A stretch of 64,000 bases of DNA from Brevundimonas aveniformis DSM 17977 (lineage in GTDB: Bacteria > Pseudomonadota > Alphaproteobacteria > Caulobacterales > Caulobacteraceae): positions 558,001 through 622,000 of the forward strand of contig NZ_AUAO01000001.1 of assembly GCF_000428765.1 (NCBI RefSeq), given 5' to 3'. The notes beneath the pieces were generated by a model. The model saw only the letters and a list, made by a program, of their open reading frames with translations. It was not told the DNA's origin and ran no database searches. Position 1 is the stretch's first letter, and the number at the start of each line of letters is the position of its first letter. The translations under genes were made by a program, and so were the position numbers. Below, in pieces: positions 33,414-48,026 of this stretch.

Positions 33414-35150
33414 ATGAGCACCGACGCGGCCCAGCCCAAGAAACCCGAGCGCGGCTCCGGCCTCGGCGAGGGCAACTCGACCGCCTGGCTGGCTGCTCAG
33501 ATGTTGCGCTGGGGTCACCCCCGCTCCCAGACCCGACGCACAGTGCTGCTCGTCGCGCTGATCCTGTTGTGGCTGGTGTTCGGCATCATCGGTTGGGGCG
33601 AATGGACCCGATTGTCGGGCGGGGTCGCCTGCGTCGACTTCTGTGCCCAGCGCAGCACGGACTATCCCTATCTGTCGCTCTGGCTTCTGACTCCCCAGGG
33701 TGATGTCGCGGGCGACAACGTCCACTGGACGCTGGACCTGTCCCGTTACTTCGGGGCCGCTATCCCGCTGCTGGGGATCGTCTTCCTGATCGCGCGTCGG
33801 GTTGGAGACGCCTTGGCCGAGGTTCTGATGCAATGGAACGGTGCCGACCACGTGGTCGTCATTGGTGAGGGCGTGGAAGCCGTCCATGCCGCAGAGGCTG
33901 CTCACGCCGAGAAAGCCGCCGTGGTCCTGATCGACCCGTCGATTGCCGAGGCCCAGACTGAAGACCTCAATCAGCTGGGGGTGCTGGTGTTGCGCGACGA
34001 TCTGACGGTCGCCGCCCGCAAGGCGGGCCTCAAGCGGGCACGACGCGTTGTGGTGGTTGGCGAGAACGTCACCCACAACCTGTCCCTGGCGCGCCGGGCC
34101 GGGGCCTTGCTCGATACGGACGCTGCCGATCTGCACGTTCAGATCGAGGACGAGGACGTGCTGGAGATGATGCGCCAGTCGGCGGCGCAAAGACCGATGA
34201 TCGGCCCCACGCCGCGCCCCTTCTCCCTGGCTGCCGCCGCCGCCCGATCTGCCAATGAGGCGCTCAGACTTTGGGACCGCGACAAGGGCCTGCATGTGGC
34301 TGCGGTCGGTTCAGGACCGTTCTCCCAGGCTATGGTTCGCCAGGCGATTTCCCTCGGGTGGCGGGTCGGGCGTCCACCGCCGTGCGTGACCCTTTGGGAC
34401 CCGTCGGGAGAGGTCGAGGATCGCTGGACCCGCATGGCTCCCGGCGCGCTTGAAGACCTGTCAGCCATTTATGACGGCCCACCTTTTCGCATTCTGTTTT
34501 CTCGTTCCGCCTCAATCGGGGGCTTTCTGAGCGAGACTGCCGATGCTGATGCCTGGGTCGTCGAAAGCGACGTTGGCCTTGCCTGCGCGGCAGCTCTGAT
34601 GGCCTCACGCATGACCCCGGGCCCCATGGTCATTGTCTCAGGCGACGAAGACCTGGGAGATACCCTGCCAGGTGTGCATACGGCGGTGTCGGGGTTCTCG
34701 GCCGGCCTGGCCCAGGCGATTCTCCCGGAGGTGGATCTGCGCGCCCAGAGATTGCACGGCGCGTATGAAAGCCGCGGCAAGGAAGGCTACATCGAACTGG
34801 GATCAGAGGCGTCAGGTTCGCGCTGGGCGATCCTGGCGGAATCTCTATGGTCGGCCAATCGGGCTGCTGCTTCGCATATTCCAGTCAAATTGGCGGACGC
34901 AGAGGCGTTCGGGACCGACCCCCGTGACGACCGCGACCTGCTTGAGCGTCTGGCTGAGATCGAACACGACCGTTGGTGTGCCGAGAGACTGCTCAACGGA
35001 TGGCGGCCCGGTGCGCGCGACGATGTTCAGAAGCTGCATCCCGGCTTGGTCGGCTGGCAGTATCTGGACGAACCGACCCGCCAGAAGGACCGGGACGGCG
35101 TCATCGATGCCTTCCGCGTGGCCTGGCCTCGCCGGAACTCCCGGCTCTAG
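33414..35150 (+). CDS. Membrane protein with two Rossmann-like domains and a C-terminal RyR domain
   Basis: 578 residues. Transmembrane helices lie at about 43-61 and 112-129. A TrkA_N/RCK-like Rossmann domain begins at 145 ([19 protein letters not shown], GxGxxxxxxA form; acidic VLIDP at 171-175) and a second Rossmann-like unit starts near 293 ([15 protein letters not shown]). Residues 512-570 are a RyR domain: [30 protein letters not shown] and the KDRDGV end. The RyR fold is named after ryanodine receptors; bacterial copies are uncharacterised. The layout suggests a membrane sensor of NAD or other nucleotides. It is the first gene after tRNA-Arg. Confidence 0.8.
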   Translation: MSTDAAQPKKPERGSGLGEGNSTAWLAAQMLRWGHPRSQTRRTVLLVALILLWLVFGIIGWGEWTRLSGGVACVDFCAQRSTDYPYLSLWLLTPQGDVAGDNVHWTLDLSRYFGAAIPLLGIVFLIARRVGDALAEVLMQWNGADHVVVIGEGVEAVHAAEAAHAEKAAVVLIDPSIAEAQTEDLNQLGVLVLRDDLTVAARKAGLKRARRVVVVGENVTHNLSLARRAGALLDTDAADLHVQIEDEDVLEMMRQSAAQRPMIGPTPRPFSLAAAAARSANEALRLWDRDKGLHVAAVGSGPFSQAMVRQAISLGWRVGRPPPCVTLWDPSGEVEDRWTRMAPGALEDLSAIYDGPPFRILFSRSASIGGFLSETADADAWVVESDVGLACAAALMASRMTPGPMVIVSGDEDLGDTLPGVHTAVSGFSAGLAQAILPEVDLRAQRLHGAYESRGKEGYIELGSEASGSRWAILAESLWSANRAAASHIPVKLADAEAFGTDPRDDRDLLERLAEIEHDRWCAERLLNGWRPGARDDVQKLHPGLVGWQYLDEPTRQKDRDGVIDAFRVAWPRRNSRL

Positions 35151-35241
35151 TCGCGCCCCCCCCCGATGAAATGCGCGTTTCCCCGACCTTGCAGGGCTGG
35201 ATCAGGCGCGTTACCCCAACGCCTCTGGACGGGAGGCGGGC

Positions 35242-35538
35242 ATGGATCGAAAGCGCATCGACGCAGACGCGGTATTGGCGGACCTGCCGCAGTGGCAGCG
35301 GGCCAACGACCCGCGCGAGGCGATCACCCGTACCTTCGTTTTTGCGGACTTCAATGCCGCCTTCGGCTTCATGGCCCGCGTGGCCTTGCTGGCCGACAAG
35401 ATGGATCACCACCCGGAATGGTCCAACGTCTACAACCGCGTTGACGTCCTGCTGACCACCCATGACGCCGATGGGGTCACAGGCCTGGATCTCCACATGG
35501 CCCGCTTCATGGACACGGTCTTCGGAGCCGAATCGTGA
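35242..35538 (+). CDS. phhB: 4a-hydroxytetrahydrobiopterin dehydratase
   Basis: A 98-residue pterin carbinolamine dehydratase, which recycles the biopterin cofactor used by phenylalanine hydroxylase. The active-site block [29 protein letters not shown] has the conserved His pair and the later His. Full length. The next gene starts at GTG overlapping its stop. No phenylalanine hydroxylase gene is in the window. Confidence 0.94.
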   Translation: MDRKRIDADAVLADLPQWQRANDPREAITRTFVFADFNAAFGFMARVALLADKMDHHPEWSNVYNRVDVLLTTHDADGVTGLDLHMARFMDTVFGAES

Positions 35539-36317
35539 GCGGGCGCGTCGCCGGCAAGGCGGCCCTGATCACCGGCGGGGCTCAGGGCCTCGGTGAGGCC
35601 ATCGCCTGGATGCTCGCCCGTGAGGGAGCCCGTGTGGCGGTCACGGACATCAATGCGCCGGGGGCCCGTGCCGTCGCCGACGCCATCAATGCTGCCCACC
35701 CGGGCCAGGCCTTCGGCTACGGCCATGATGTGACCGACGAGGTCCAGTGGGCCGAGGTCGTGGATCGAGCCACCGCCGACATGGGCCGCCTGTCGGTCCT
35801 GGTGAACAATGCCGGCATCGGTGGCGACCTGCGCTGGCTGGAAGACGACAGCCTGGATCACTGGCGCAAGATGCAGGCGATCAATCAGGAAAGCGTCATG
35901 CTGGGCTGCAAGTACGCCATGCCCCATCTGCGGGCGGCGGCTCCGGCTTCGATCATCAATATATCCTCGGTGGCCGGCCTCGCCGCCGCGCCCGGCATGG
36001 GGGCCTATAACGCCACCAAGGCGGCGGTATGGATGTATACCAAGACCATCGCGCTGGAGGCCGCCAAACATGGCTGGGACGTGCGCTGCAACTCGATCCA
36101 CCCGGTCTTCATCAAGACTGCCATTCTGGATCCCTACGTGAAGATGGCGGGGGGCGACGAGGCCAAGGCCCACGAGCGTTTGATGCGAGGCATCCCCTTG
36201 CGCCGCATCGGAGAGCCTGACGATGTGGCCTATGCGGCCCTCTATCTGGCGTCAGACGAATCCAAGTTCATCACCGGCTCTGAAATCAAGATCGACGGCG
36301 GGCTTCTGGCCCAATAG
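35535..36317 (+). CDS. Short-chain dehydrogenase/reductase (classical SDR)
   Basis: A 260-residue NAD(P)-dependent oxidoreductase: [12 protein letters not shown] coenzyme loop at 13-24, VTDIN acidic end of strand 2 (favours NAD), VNNAGIGGD, catalytic Ser in NISSVAG, YNATKAA with Tyr and Lys, and the closing [19 protein letters not shown]. The pattern is close to 3-alpha/beta-hydroxysteroid or cyclohexanol dehydrogenases, but substrate is not certain. Coupled to phhB by a GTGA overlap. Confidence 0.9.
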   Translation: MSGRVAGKAALITGGAQGLGEAIAWMLAREGARVAVTDINAPGARAVADAINAAHPGQAFGYGHDVTDEVQWAEVVDRATADMGRLSVLVNNAGIGGDLRWLEDDSLDHWRKMQAINQESVMLGCKYAMPHLRAAAPASIINISSVAGLAAAPGMGAYNATKAAVWMYTKTIALEAAKHGWDVRCNSIHPVFIKTAILDPYVKMAGGDEAKAHERLMRGIPLRRIGEPDDVAYAALYLASDESKFITGSEIKIDGGLLAQ

Positions 36318-36319
36318 GC

Positions 36320-36718
36320 CTAGCGCGTCAGGATGGTACCGATCAGCAGACGGGCACCCTGGCGACCGAGCGTCTCATTGGTGGCCGCCTGAAGGTCGCG
36401 CGCAAGCCGGTCGGCATCGGGCACTTCGCCGGGGAGCATGGCCGCCCCAAACGTCCGCACAACCTGGCTGAAGGCGGCGCGAAGCCGGGGGACAGACTGA
36501 GCGACGCTGGCCCGCAGGGCCTCGTTCTCGACATCGATCCCGGCCTCAACGGTCAGCACGCCACGACGCCCCCCCGAACGTACCAGGGTCGCGGTCAACA
36601 CCCCCAACGTCGTAAATCGGGCCTGGGACGTCGAGCCCCCCGACGGCCCGCTGGCCTGTGCCACCGTCGGGGCGGCGGCCAGGATCAGTCCGAACGAAAG
36701 AAGGTCGCGGCGTTTCAT
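36320..36718 (-). CDS. Hypothetical secreted protein with FliL-like core, 132 aa
   Basis: Starts MKRRDLLSFGLILAAAPTVAQA, a signal of twin-arginine-like form (KRRDLL). The mature part reads GVLTVEAGIDVENEALRASVAQSVPRLRAAFSQVVRTF, a strand-then-helix pattern reminiscent of FliL-type periplasmic domains, but without a transmembrane helix. This resemblance is weak. An upstream ATG at 36736 is possible. It converges on the SDR gene, with the two stops in a TAGGCCTA palindrome. Confidence 0.6.
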   Translation of the reverse strand: MKRRDLLSFGLILAAAPTVAQASGPSGGSTSQARFTTLGVLTATLVRSGGRRGVLTVEAGIDVENEALRASVAQSVPRLRAAFSQVVRTFGAAMLPGEVPDADRLARDLQAATNETLGRQGARLLIGTILTR

Positions 36719-36753
36719 CCCACCATCACACCACATCCCGACTAAGGATCAGT

Positions 36754-37584
36754 TTACGGCGCGGCCGGCTCCGCCGGCACCAGCCGGATCTCGAACAGAT
36801 GTGGCCAGTCCTTGCCGGTGACGAACAGCCGCTGGCCATCCTCATCCCAGGCGATACCGTTCAGCACATCGTCTCGCGGTCGCGCCCGCTGCGCCGCCGG
36901 GAACACGTCGGTCAGGTCGATCACGCCCACGACGTCGCCGGTTTCGGGGTCAATCCGCACAATGAGGTCCTGCAGCCAGATATTGGCCAGGATCTGGCCA
37001 TTGACCCATTCCAGCTCATTGAGCCGAGACACCGGCTGGCCCCGAAACGTCACGGTGACCTGGCGGGTCACCTCAAAGGTTTCGGGATCGAGAAAGCGGA
37101 TCACCGGCGTCCCGTCCGACAGGATGAGCTGGTCATCATTGTCGGTCAGGCCCCAGCCCTCGCCCTCATAGCGGAAGGTGCCGATCGGGTCGGTCAGGTC
37201 GTCGCGATCCCAGATGAAGCCTTGCCCTCCCTGCCAGGTCAGGCTGTAGAGCCGACCTTCGATTTCGGTCAGCCCCTCCCCAAACAGGGACAGGTCCAGC
37301 GTCGTGCGCGCCAGGATTTCGCCGTCCTCCAGCCGGACCTCACGCACGGTCGAAGGATAACGGCCCGTGCTCTCGAACATCCGTCCGTCCACATAGATCA
37401 GGCCCTGGGTGAAGGCTTCAGGGTCGTGGGGAAAGACATTGACCACCTCGAACACCTCGACAGGGGGATGAGGCGGCAGGGCAGACGGGGCCACCGGCGG
37501 GCTCGTCGGCGGCGTCTGGGCCGCTGCAGAGGCGCATCCTGCCGCCAGAATCAGGGCCGACACCAGGAAGGCGGATCGGACCAT
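36754..37584 (-). CDS. Glutaminyl-peptide cyclotransferase, lipoprotein
   Basis: A 276-residue member of the plant/bacterial glutamine cyclotransferase family, a five-bladed propeller that makes N-terminal pyroglutamate. A lipobox LILAAGCAS at 11-19 means the protein is probably anchored in the membrane facing the periplasm. Typical text: FPHDPEAFTQGLIYVDGRMFESTG, LSLFGEGLTEI, SLTWQGGQGFIWD, RLNELEWVNGQILANIW and LNGIAWDEDG. It lies between bioB and an unknown secreted protein; neither suggests a partner. Confidence 0.9.
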   Translation of the reverse strand: MVRSAFLVSALILAAGCASAAAQTPPTSPPVAPSALPPHPPVEVFEVVNVFPHDPEAFTQGLIYVDGRMFESTGRYPSTVREVRLEDGEILARTTLDLSLFGEGLTEIEGRLYSLTWQGGQGFIWDRDDLTDPIGTFRYEGEGWGLTDNDDQLILSDGTPVIRFLDPETFEVTRQVTVTFRGQPVSRLNELEWVNGQILANIWLQDLIVRIDPETGDVVGVIDLTDVFPAAQRARPRDDVLNGIAWDEDGQRLFVTGKDWPHLFEIRLVPAEPAAP

Positions 37585-37589
37585 GTCGG

Positions 37590-38597
37590 TCAGACCTCCG
37601 CCCGAGGGGCAATCATGGGTTTGAGGTCCAAAGCCCGAAACAGGGCGGCGTCCTCATCCTCCTCGGGGTTCGGCGTCGTCAGCAGACGCCCCCCCACGAA
37701 GATCGAATTGGCACCGGCGAGGAAACACAGGGCCTGAAGCTCCTGGGTCATCCCCTCACGCCCGGCCGACAGGCGCACGACCGAAGCCGGGCAGACCAGT
37801 CGGGCCACCGCCACGGTTCGGACGAACTCGATAGGATCGAGCTCGCCCTCGCGGCTGATCTTCTCGCCCAGCGGCGTCCCCGCCACGGGAACCAGCGCAT
37901 TGACCGGCAGGCTGTCCGGGTGCGCCGGCATCGTCGCCAAGGCGTGCAGCAGGCCGGCGCGGTCGCGGCGCGTCTCGCCCATGCCGACGATGCCGCCGCA
38001 GCAGGTCTTCATCCCCGCCTGGCGGACGTATTCCAGCGTATCGAGCCGGTCCTGATAGGTCCGTGTGGTGACCACCTCGCCATAGTATTCCGGCCCGGTG
38101 TCGAGGTTGTGGTTGTAGAAATCCAGTCCCGCCGCCTTCAGCTCTGCCGCCTGGGCCGGCGTCAGCATTCCGAGCGTGGCGCAGGTTTCCAGCCCGAGCG
38201 CCTTCACACCCGAAATCATCGTCGCCAGTTTGGGCAGGTCCCGGTCCTTCAGCTCACGCCAGGCCGCGCCCATGCAGAAGCGATCTGCCCCGCCGTCGCG
38301 CGCGGCCTTCGCCTCGGCGATGACGGCTTCGGCATCCATCAGTTTGGAAGCCTTCAGCCCGGTGTCGAAACTGGCCGACTGGCTGCAGTAGCCACAGTTT
38401 TCGGCGCAGCCGCCGGTCTTGACCGACAACAGTTGCGCCTTCTGGATCGCTGACGGGTCAAAGCGGCGCCGGTGCACCTGGGCCGCCTCGAACACCAGGT
38501 CCATGAACGGGCGTTCGAACAGGGCCTCAACCTCGTCCAGCGTCCAGTCGTGGCGGACGGCGGCAGGGTCAGGTCGACGAGGTAGGGAGCCGTCCAT
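37590..38597 (-). CDS. bioB: Biotin synthase
   Basis: A 335-residue radical SAM enzyme inserting sulphur into dethiobiotin. The [4Fe-4S] site CAENCGYC is at Cys64, Cys68 and Cys71. The second [2Fe-2S] site uses cysteines in FCMG, TCATLG and [12 protein letters not shown]. The ATG at 38597 overlaps the terC stop by one base (TGATG); a TTG one codon earlier is less likely. Other bio genes are not in the window. Confidence 0.97.
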   Translation of the reverse strand: MDGSLPRRPDPAAVRHDWTLDEVEALFERPFMDLVFEAAQVHRRRFDPSAIQKAQLLSVKTGGCAENCGYCSQSASFDTGLKASKLMDAEAVIAEAKAARDGGADRFCMGAAWRELKDRDLPKLATMISGVKALGLETCATLGMLTPAQAAELKAAGLDFYNHNLDTGPEYYGEVVTTRTYQDRLDTLEYVRQAGMKTCCGGIVGMGETRRDRAGLLHALATMPAHPDSLPVNALVPVAGTPLGEKISREGELDPIEFVRTVAVARLVCPASVVRLSAGREGMTQELQALCFLAGANSIFVGGRLLTTPNPEEDEDAALFRALDLKPMIAPRAEV

Positions 38598-39364
38598 CAA
38601 TGCCCGCCGTCATCCTTGGTCGCCGCCTTCGCCTGACGCTTGCGAGCCATCATGTTGAGCGCCTCCACCCCGGCCGAGAAGGCCATGGCGGCATAGATGT
38701 AGCCCTTGGGCACATGGAAGCCGAAGCCATCGGCGATCAGCACCATGCCGATCATCAACAGGAAGCCGAGCGCCAGCATCACCACCGTCGGGTTCTTGGC
38801 GATGAAATTGGCCAGCGGGTCCGCCGCCAGCAGCATCACCGTCACCGAAACAATCACCGCAACCACCATGATCGGCAGGTGCTCGGTCATGCCCACCGCC
38901 GTCAGAATGGAATCGATCGAGAAGACCAGGTCCAGCAGGATGATCTGAAAAATCGCCGCACCGGCGTTGGAGATCACCACATCCTTCTTGTCGAGCAGGT
39001 CGTGATGCTCACTGGGCACCGGATCGACCGAGTGGTGGATTTCCTTGGTCGCCTTCCACACCAGGAACAGGCCGCCGGCGATCAGGATCAGGTCCTTCCA
39101 CGAGAAACCGTGGCCGGCGATGGTGAAGACCGTCTGCGTCAGGCCGACCAGCCAGGCGATGATCGACAGCAGCGCCAGGCGCATGATCAGGGCCAGGCCG
39201 ATGCCGATCCGGCGCACGCGCTGACGCTGGTTCTCGGGCAGCTTGTTCGACAGGATCGAAATGAAGATCAGATTGTCGATCCCCAGCACGACCTCCATCA
39301 CCACCAGCGCGATCAGCGCCGCCCAGGCGGCGGGGTCGGAAAACAGCGGGATAATGGAGTCCAT
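38597..39364 (-). CDS. TerC family integral membrane protein
   Basis: A 255-residue protein with about seven transmembrane helices. The hallmark block [23 protein letters not shown] carries Glu24 and Asp30, and a second ionisable block [13 protein letters not shown] lies mid-protein. TerC proteins are linked to tellurite resistance and, better supported, to manganese or calcium efflux during metalation of exported proteins. I looked for a yybP-ykoY manganese riboswitch in the 278 bases upstream and did not see one. Coupled to bioB by overlap. Confidence 0.93.
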   Translation of the reverse strand: MDSIIPLFSDPAAWAALIALVVMEVVLGIDNLIFISILSNKLPENQRQRVRRIGIGLALIMRLALLSIIAWLVGLTQTVFTIAGHGFSWKDLILIAGGLFLVWKATKEIHHSVDPVPSEHHDLLDKKDVVISNAGAAIFQIILLDLVFSIDSILTAVGMTEHLPIMVVAVIVSVTVMLLAADPLANFIAKNPTVVMLALGFLLMIGMVLIADGFGFHVPKGYIYAAMAFSAGVEALNMMARKRQAKAATKDDGGH

Positions 39365-39642
39365 CAGTGTCGGTCCGTTTCGTCAGTGCTTCGGGTCTTG
39401 TTAGGCGGCGTCCCGCTCTAAGGCAACGAAGACCGGAGCACTTGGTTCGATATCGCTGGGAACTTACGCCCGACCCACGCCAAGCGAGCGATCTCGGGGG
39501 CTGGTCGGAGGCCGGGACACAAATTCGCAATCTCGGTGCCACGAACAATTCTCCGATCTGGCGCCGAGCGTCTGTGAATCCGGCATCGGGGTGACACCGC
39601 CCGGTCGTAGTCGCTCGCTCCTCATTCGAGGGGAAGTTCACC
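39365..39642. other. Divergent intergenic region terC / TonB receptor
   Basis: 278 bases with no gene. It must hold both promoters. A GGGGAAG ribosome site lies at about 39630 before the receptor ATG. AAATTCGCAATCT at 39521 is similar to the TCATTCGCAA elements near bfd and bfr, but one partial match is not enough to propose iron control. Confidence 0.4.
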
Positions 39643-42042
39643 ATGTCCAAATGCAAGACGTTCAAGGCCCGCCTGATGTTCGGGGCCACCCTGCTGGCGG
39701 CGCTCGGGGGCCCGGCTGTCGCCTGGGCCCAGTCCGCAGAGCTCATTCGGGTTTCCGCCACCGAAACGCCGGACGTGACCGATGAGGTGGCCGAGATCGT
39801 TGTCACGGCGACCAAGCGCGAAACCTCGCTACAGGACACGCCGATCGCCATCACCGTGCTGGGCGCCGAGATCCTGGAGAACAACAATGTGTCCTCCCTG
39901 CTGGACGTGGCGGGCTTGTCGCCCAGCCTTCGCATGTCGACCTTCGAGTCACGCCAATCGGCCCTGACCGTCGGCATCCGCGGCATCGTCCCGAACGACG
40001 CCAATCAGCCCGCCCGTGAACAAGGCGTCGGCATCTATCTCGACGGCGTCTATCTGGGCCGCCAGCAGGGGCTGAACGCCGCCATGCTCGACATTGAACG
40101 GGTCGAGGTTCTGCGTGGACCGCAGGGCACCCTGTTCGGTCGCAATACCGAAGGCGGTGCCGTCAACATGGTCACCCGTCGCCCGACCGGAGAGCTGGGC
40201 CTGCGCTCCACCTTCGGCCTGAGCAGTTTCTCAGGCTACAACTACGAGGTCCATGCCGACTTGCCCGAGATTGCCGGCTTCAGCATCAAGCTGGATGGCG
40301 CGGCCCAGTATCATGACGCCACCACCCGCAATCCGATGCCCGGCCAGTACGGCTGGAACTATCTGGACCGCCACGGCTATCGCGCCTCGGTGCTGTGGCG
40401 TCCGATGGATAGCTTCGACGCTCTCTACAGCTATGACTTCGGGCACAGCGAAACCACGCCCTTCCTGAGCCAGCTGATCAACTACAACCCCCTCGGCCTG
40501 CCGGTATCGGATGTCTTCCCGCGGGTTCCGGGCACGATTGCGCCGCTGCCGCCGACCGTCTTCGTCCATCCCGAACGCCAGGATGTCGCCGACATCGGCG
40601 TGCCGCAGCAGCCCAGCGTCGATGAAATCTTCGGCCATTCGCTGACCCTGAACTGGCAGATCAACGACAACCTCGAACTGCGCTCCATCACCGCCTACCG
40701 CGAGGTCGCGGTCGAGCAGTATGACAACGCCGGCGGTCCGGCCCGGCCGCCGGTGTTCCAGCCGAACGCGCCGGAAGGCTCGTCGGTGCGCAACTTCTCT
40801 CGCTACAGCCTGTCGGACCTGGAGCAACTTCAGCGCAGCCAGGAATTCCAGCTGGTCGGTTCAGCCTTCGACGACCGCCTCACCTATGTCGTGGGCCTCT
40901 ACTACTTCAACGAAAAGGCCTGGGAAGAAGCGGCCACGCCGTCCAGTCTGACCTGGGTGGGATCCGACGGCCGCTACGTGGTGCGCGATCCCCGCGTCGC
41001 CGGCATCGAGCGCGGCTTCCGCTCGATCGACCGTGGCAGCGTCGCCTATGCCGAGAGCATGGGGGCCTATGTGCATTCGGTCTTCACGCCCCCTGTCCTT
41101 GGCGACGCCCTGCACATCACCCTGGGGGGCCGGTTCACCCGCGATGAGAAGAACGGCACCCTCTATCTGGTCGGGAACCGGCCGCGGGATTACCGCTTCG
41201 ACCTGGACGAATCCCGGTTCGATCCCCTGGTGACAGTCGACTATGACGTCACCCCGGACATCAACGCCTACATCACCTACGCGACGGGATACCGGGCCGG
41301 CGGCGCCAACTCGCGCTCCCTGACCTACGCCCCCTTCGAGTCCGAAGAGATCGAGAGCTTCGAGATCGGGCTCAAGTCCTATCTGTTCGACCGGCTGACC
41401 CTGAACCTGGCCGCCTTCGCCATGGAGCGCACCAACAGCCAGATCGAGTTCACCCTGGTGGCTCCTGATCCGGTCGGCGGCTCGAACCGGAACACCGTCG
41501 AAACCGTCAATGCCCCCGGCGTCACCGACATTCGCGGGCTGGAGCTGGAATCGACCCTCACGGTGACTGAAGACCTTAGCCTGTCATTCGCCTACGCCTA
41601 CACTGAGACCAGCGTGCCGGACGCCCAGAACCCGTTCCCGCCGTCGGCCGCCTGCCCGTCGTGCGGGACGATCCAGCCGGTCTACATCATCTATACGCCG
41701 CGCAACGCCTGGACCGCCGCCCTGAACTATGAGCGGCCGCTGGGCTTCGCCGAGCTCCGCGTCAACGTGAACGCGGCGTGGTCGGAAGGGACACAGAGCT
41801 TCGAACAATCGCCACAGGTCACCGACGACTCCTTCATCGTCAACGCTCGCCTGGCCCTGGCGGACTGGAACGTCGCGGGCGACCGCGACGTGACGGTGGC
41901 CCTGTGGTCACGCAACCTGTTCAACGAAGAGCACATGTATCGCCGCTCGACCGAGAACCGGTCCGGCTCGAACGCGATCGGTGACTACGCCAACTTCAAT
42001 GAGCCGCGGACCTACGGCTTGGAACTGTCGCTGGCCTTCTGA
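39643..42042 (+). CDS. TonB-dependent outer-membrane receptor
   Basis: A 799-residue receptor. The signal peptide ends at about 29 (AVAWAQS). The TonB box and plug entry read EIVVTATKRETSLQDTPIAITVLG, the plug has RGPQGTLFGRNTEGGAVNMVTRRP, and the rest is a 22-strand barrel with aromatic-rich alternation ending in LELSLAF. This is the large Caulobacter/Sphingomonas type of receptor, which takes up many carbohydrates, siderophores and aromatic compounds. There are no adjacent regulatory or transport genes that suggest a ligand. Confidence 0.93.
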   Translation: MSKCKTFKARLMFGATLLAALGGPAVAWAQSAELIRVSATETPDVTDEVAEIVVTATKRETSLQDTPIAITVLGAEILENNNVSSLLDVAGLSPSLRMSTFESRQSALTVGIRGIVPNDANQPAREQGVGIYLDGVYLGRQQGLNAAMLDIERVEVLRGPQGTLFGRNTEGGAVNMVTRRPTGELGLRSTFGLSSFSGYNYEVHADLPEIAGFSIKLDGAAQYHDATTRNPMPGQYGWNYLDRHGYRASVLWRPMDSFDALYSYDFGHSETTPFLSQLINYNPLGLPVSDVFPRVPGTIAPLPPTVFVHPERQDVADIGVPQQPSVDEIFGHSLTLNWQINDNLELRSITAYREVAVEQYDNAGGPARPPVFQPNAPEGSSVRNFSRYSLSDLEQLQRSQEFQLVGSAFDDRLTYVVGLYYFNEKAWEEAATPSSLTWVGSDGRYVVRDPRVAGIERGFRSIDRGSVAYAESMGAYVHSVFTPPVLGDALHITLGGRFTRDEKNGTLYLVGNRPRDYRFDLDESRFDPLVTVDYDVTPDINAYITYATGYRAGGANSRSLTYAPFESEEIESFEIGLKSYLFDRLTLNLAAFAMERTNSQIEFTLVAPDPVGGSNRNTVETVNAPGVTDIRGLELESTLTVTEDLSLSFAYAYTETSVPDAQNPFPPSAACPSCGTIQPVYIIYTPRNAWTAALNYERPLGFAELRVNVNAAWSEGTQSFEQSPQVTDDSFIVNARLALADWNVAGDRDVTVALWSRNLFNEEHMYRRSTENRSGSNAIGDYANFNEPRTYGLELSLAF

Positions 42043-42060
42043 TCTGCCGACGGACGAACG

Positions 42061-42094
42061 GGGACCGATGGGTGCGGACACACCCGTCGGTCCC
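42061..42094 (+). terminator. Strong hairpin after the TonB receptor gene
   Basis: GGGACCGATGGGTG (42061-42074) pairs with CACCCGTCGGTCCC (42081-42094): an 8-base and a 5-base helix separated by one mismatch, with a six-base loop. It is 19 bases past the stop codon. No T-run follows, as is often the case in GC-rich genomes. Confidence 0.6.
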
Positions 42095-42280
42095 GCAATC
42101 AGCGGCCTCACACCGGTTGCTCCTTTGAAACTTCGGTGCTATCAGGCGCCCGGCTTCGGACGGGGCTGTCCTTTTGGACCGGTCCCGTCTTGTGCTTTTT
42201 CAAGCATTTCAAGCCTTTGACGGTGGCGAATCCTCGCTTCCGGCTATGACCCAAACGCTGACCCTCTAGGCGGACCCGAA

Positions 42281-44376
<2,096 letters not shown>

Positions 44377-44396
44377 TCGGAGACCGGTAGCCCGTC

Positions 44397-46871
<2,475 letters not shown>

Positions 46872-46872
<1 letters not shown>

Positions 46873-47141
46873 TGGCTGACAAACTTCAATTCTCCCTGGT
46901 CGCCCCCGAGCGCGAAGTCTTCGCCGGCGAGGTCGATCAGGTTGACGCGCCGGGCGTCGAAGGCGACTTCGGCGTCCTGCCCAACCACGCGCCGTTTATG
47001 ACGGCCCTGCGTGAAGGGCCGGTCACGGTCCGCATCGGTGCCAACCGCCGCACCTTCGCCGTCAAGGGCGGCTTCGCCGACGTCACCCCCGAAGGCCTGA
47101 CCATCCTGGCCGAAGAGGCCGCGGAAGCGTCCGAGGCCTGA
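46872..47141 (+). CDS. atpC: ATP synthase F1 epsilon subunit, short form
   Basis: Only 89 residues, against about 135 for the enterobacterial protein. The beta-sandwich part (MADKLQFSLVAPEREVFAGEVDQVDAPGVEGDFGVLPNHAPFMTALREG) is complete, but the C-terminal two-helix inhibitory domain is missing; the protein ends at EEAAEASEA. Starts at ATG overlapping the atpD stop (TAATG). Confidence 0.96.
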
Positions 47142-47218
47142 CGGCGCTCATCGGGCCCCTCCCCCGGGAGAGAGCCGTGGGTCATTGGTGCGGCCGGCGC
47201 GATCTGATAGGTCGGCTC

Positions 47219-47404
47219 ATGGTCGACACGCCCCTTCGCCTCCAAGACTGCGTCAACACCACCTGCCCCTGGTCCGGCGAGCCCGTCTCTGCCGACGCCC
47301 TGACGGTTTATCGGGGCCATGTGGTGGGCTTCTGCAATCCAGGATGCCGCGACAAGTTCCAGGCCGCGACCTGGGCGTTTGACCAGCTTCTCGACCAGGA
47401 GTGA
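47219..47404 (+). CDS. Small cysteine protein, TRASH/YHS-like, 61 aa
   Basis: Reads MVDTPLRLQDCVNTTCPWSGEPVSADALTVYRGHVVGFCNPGCRDKFQAATWAFDQLL. Four cysteines (DC-NTTC and FCNPGC) with YRGHVVGFCNPGCRDKF recall YHS or TRASH metal-binding motifs. GTG at 47177 is an alternative start with GGAGAG four bases upstream, which would add MGHWCGRRDLIGRL; the family-like part begins at 47219. Metal binding is an inference. Confidence 0.7.
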   Translation: MVDTPLRLQDCVNTTCPWSGEPVSADALTVYRGHVVGFCNPGCRDKFQAATWAFDQLLDQE

Positions 47405-47428
47405 CCCGCCTCGTCGTGCCCGCCATCT

Positions 47429-47917
47429 ATGCAGCTTGAGTCCGAGGGCCGCAGGACCAGTATCCACCTCATGCCAACGCTTCCGCCCTACATCCCCGAC
47501 GGCCTCGATGAGGTGATGATCCGACAGGTCGTCTTCGGCTTCTATGATCAGGTCCGGGCCGATGCCGAGCTGGCCCCGGTGTTCGACGCCCGCATCGCCC
47601 CGGAAGCCTGGCCACATCATCTTGAAACCATGTGCGATTTCTGGTCCTCGGTGCTGATGCGGACGGGCCGCTATCACGGTCGCCCCATGCCCAAGCATCT
47701 GGCCCTGCCGGAGCTGACCGACGCCCATTTCCACCGCTGGCTCAGCCTGTTTCGCATCACGGTGCGCGACCTGTGCCCGCCGGCGGTGGCAGACCTGTTC
47801 CTGGACCGCGCCTTCAACATCGCCCAGGCCTTCCGCCTGCAGATCGCCATCCGCGATGGCCGCGACGCCCTGGCGGTGGAGCCGTTCACCGAGGCGGATT
47901 TGACCCCGGCGGCTTGA
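47429..47917 (+). CDS. Group III truncated haemoglobin
   Basis: About 162 residues (148 if the second ATG at 47471 is used). The core begins LDEVMIRQVVFGFYDQVRADAELAPVFDARI, then HLETMCDFWSSVLMRTGRYHGRPMPKHLALP with the proximal histidine in the HLxLP helix F region, and FHRWLSLFRITVRDL. This is the standard group III (trHbP) pattern. Roles proposed are oxygen and nitric oxide chemistry. No ribosome site clearly decides the start. Confidence 0.88.
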   Translation: MQLESEGRRTSIHLMPTLPPYIPDGLDEVMIRQVVFGFYDQVRADAELAPVFDARIAPEAWPHHLETMCDFWSSVLMRTGRYHGRPMPKHLALPELTDAHFHRWLSLFRITVRDLCPPAVADLFLDRAFNIAQAFRLQIAIRDGRDALAVEPFTEADLTPAA

Positions 47918-47993
47918 CCCGGCGCTCAGGTGCCCTAAGTAGCCGTCCGCAAGACGAGGCCACGTCCTCGCCCCGCCCATGGCGGTGACAAGC

Positions 47994-48026
47994 CCGGGAC
48001 GGCCCGGCCCTTTGCAAGGAGGGCCG
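47994..48026 (+). promoter_or_regulatory. Switch-like leader of sugE (candidate guanidine-responsive RNA)
   Basis: CCGGG-ACGG-CCCGG (47994-48007) is a hairpin with an ACGG loop, as in guanidine-II riboswitch hairpins. CGGCCC (48005-48010) can instead pair with GGGCCG (48021-48026), enclosing the Shine-Dalgarno AAGGAGG at 48016-48022. The two helices share three bases and cannot coexist. Only one ACGR-loop hairpin is seen whereas guanidine-II needs two, so the class is not established. Confidence 0.4.

Noticed and set aside
39365..39642. yybP-ykoY manganese riboswitch upstream of terC
   Set aside because: I looked because TerC genes often have one; I could not find the conserved loop sequences or the flanking helix.
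42176..42185. Palindrome GGACCGGTCC upstream of atpH as an operator
   Set aside because: A ten-base palindrome is expected now and then in DNA of this composition and there is no second copy.
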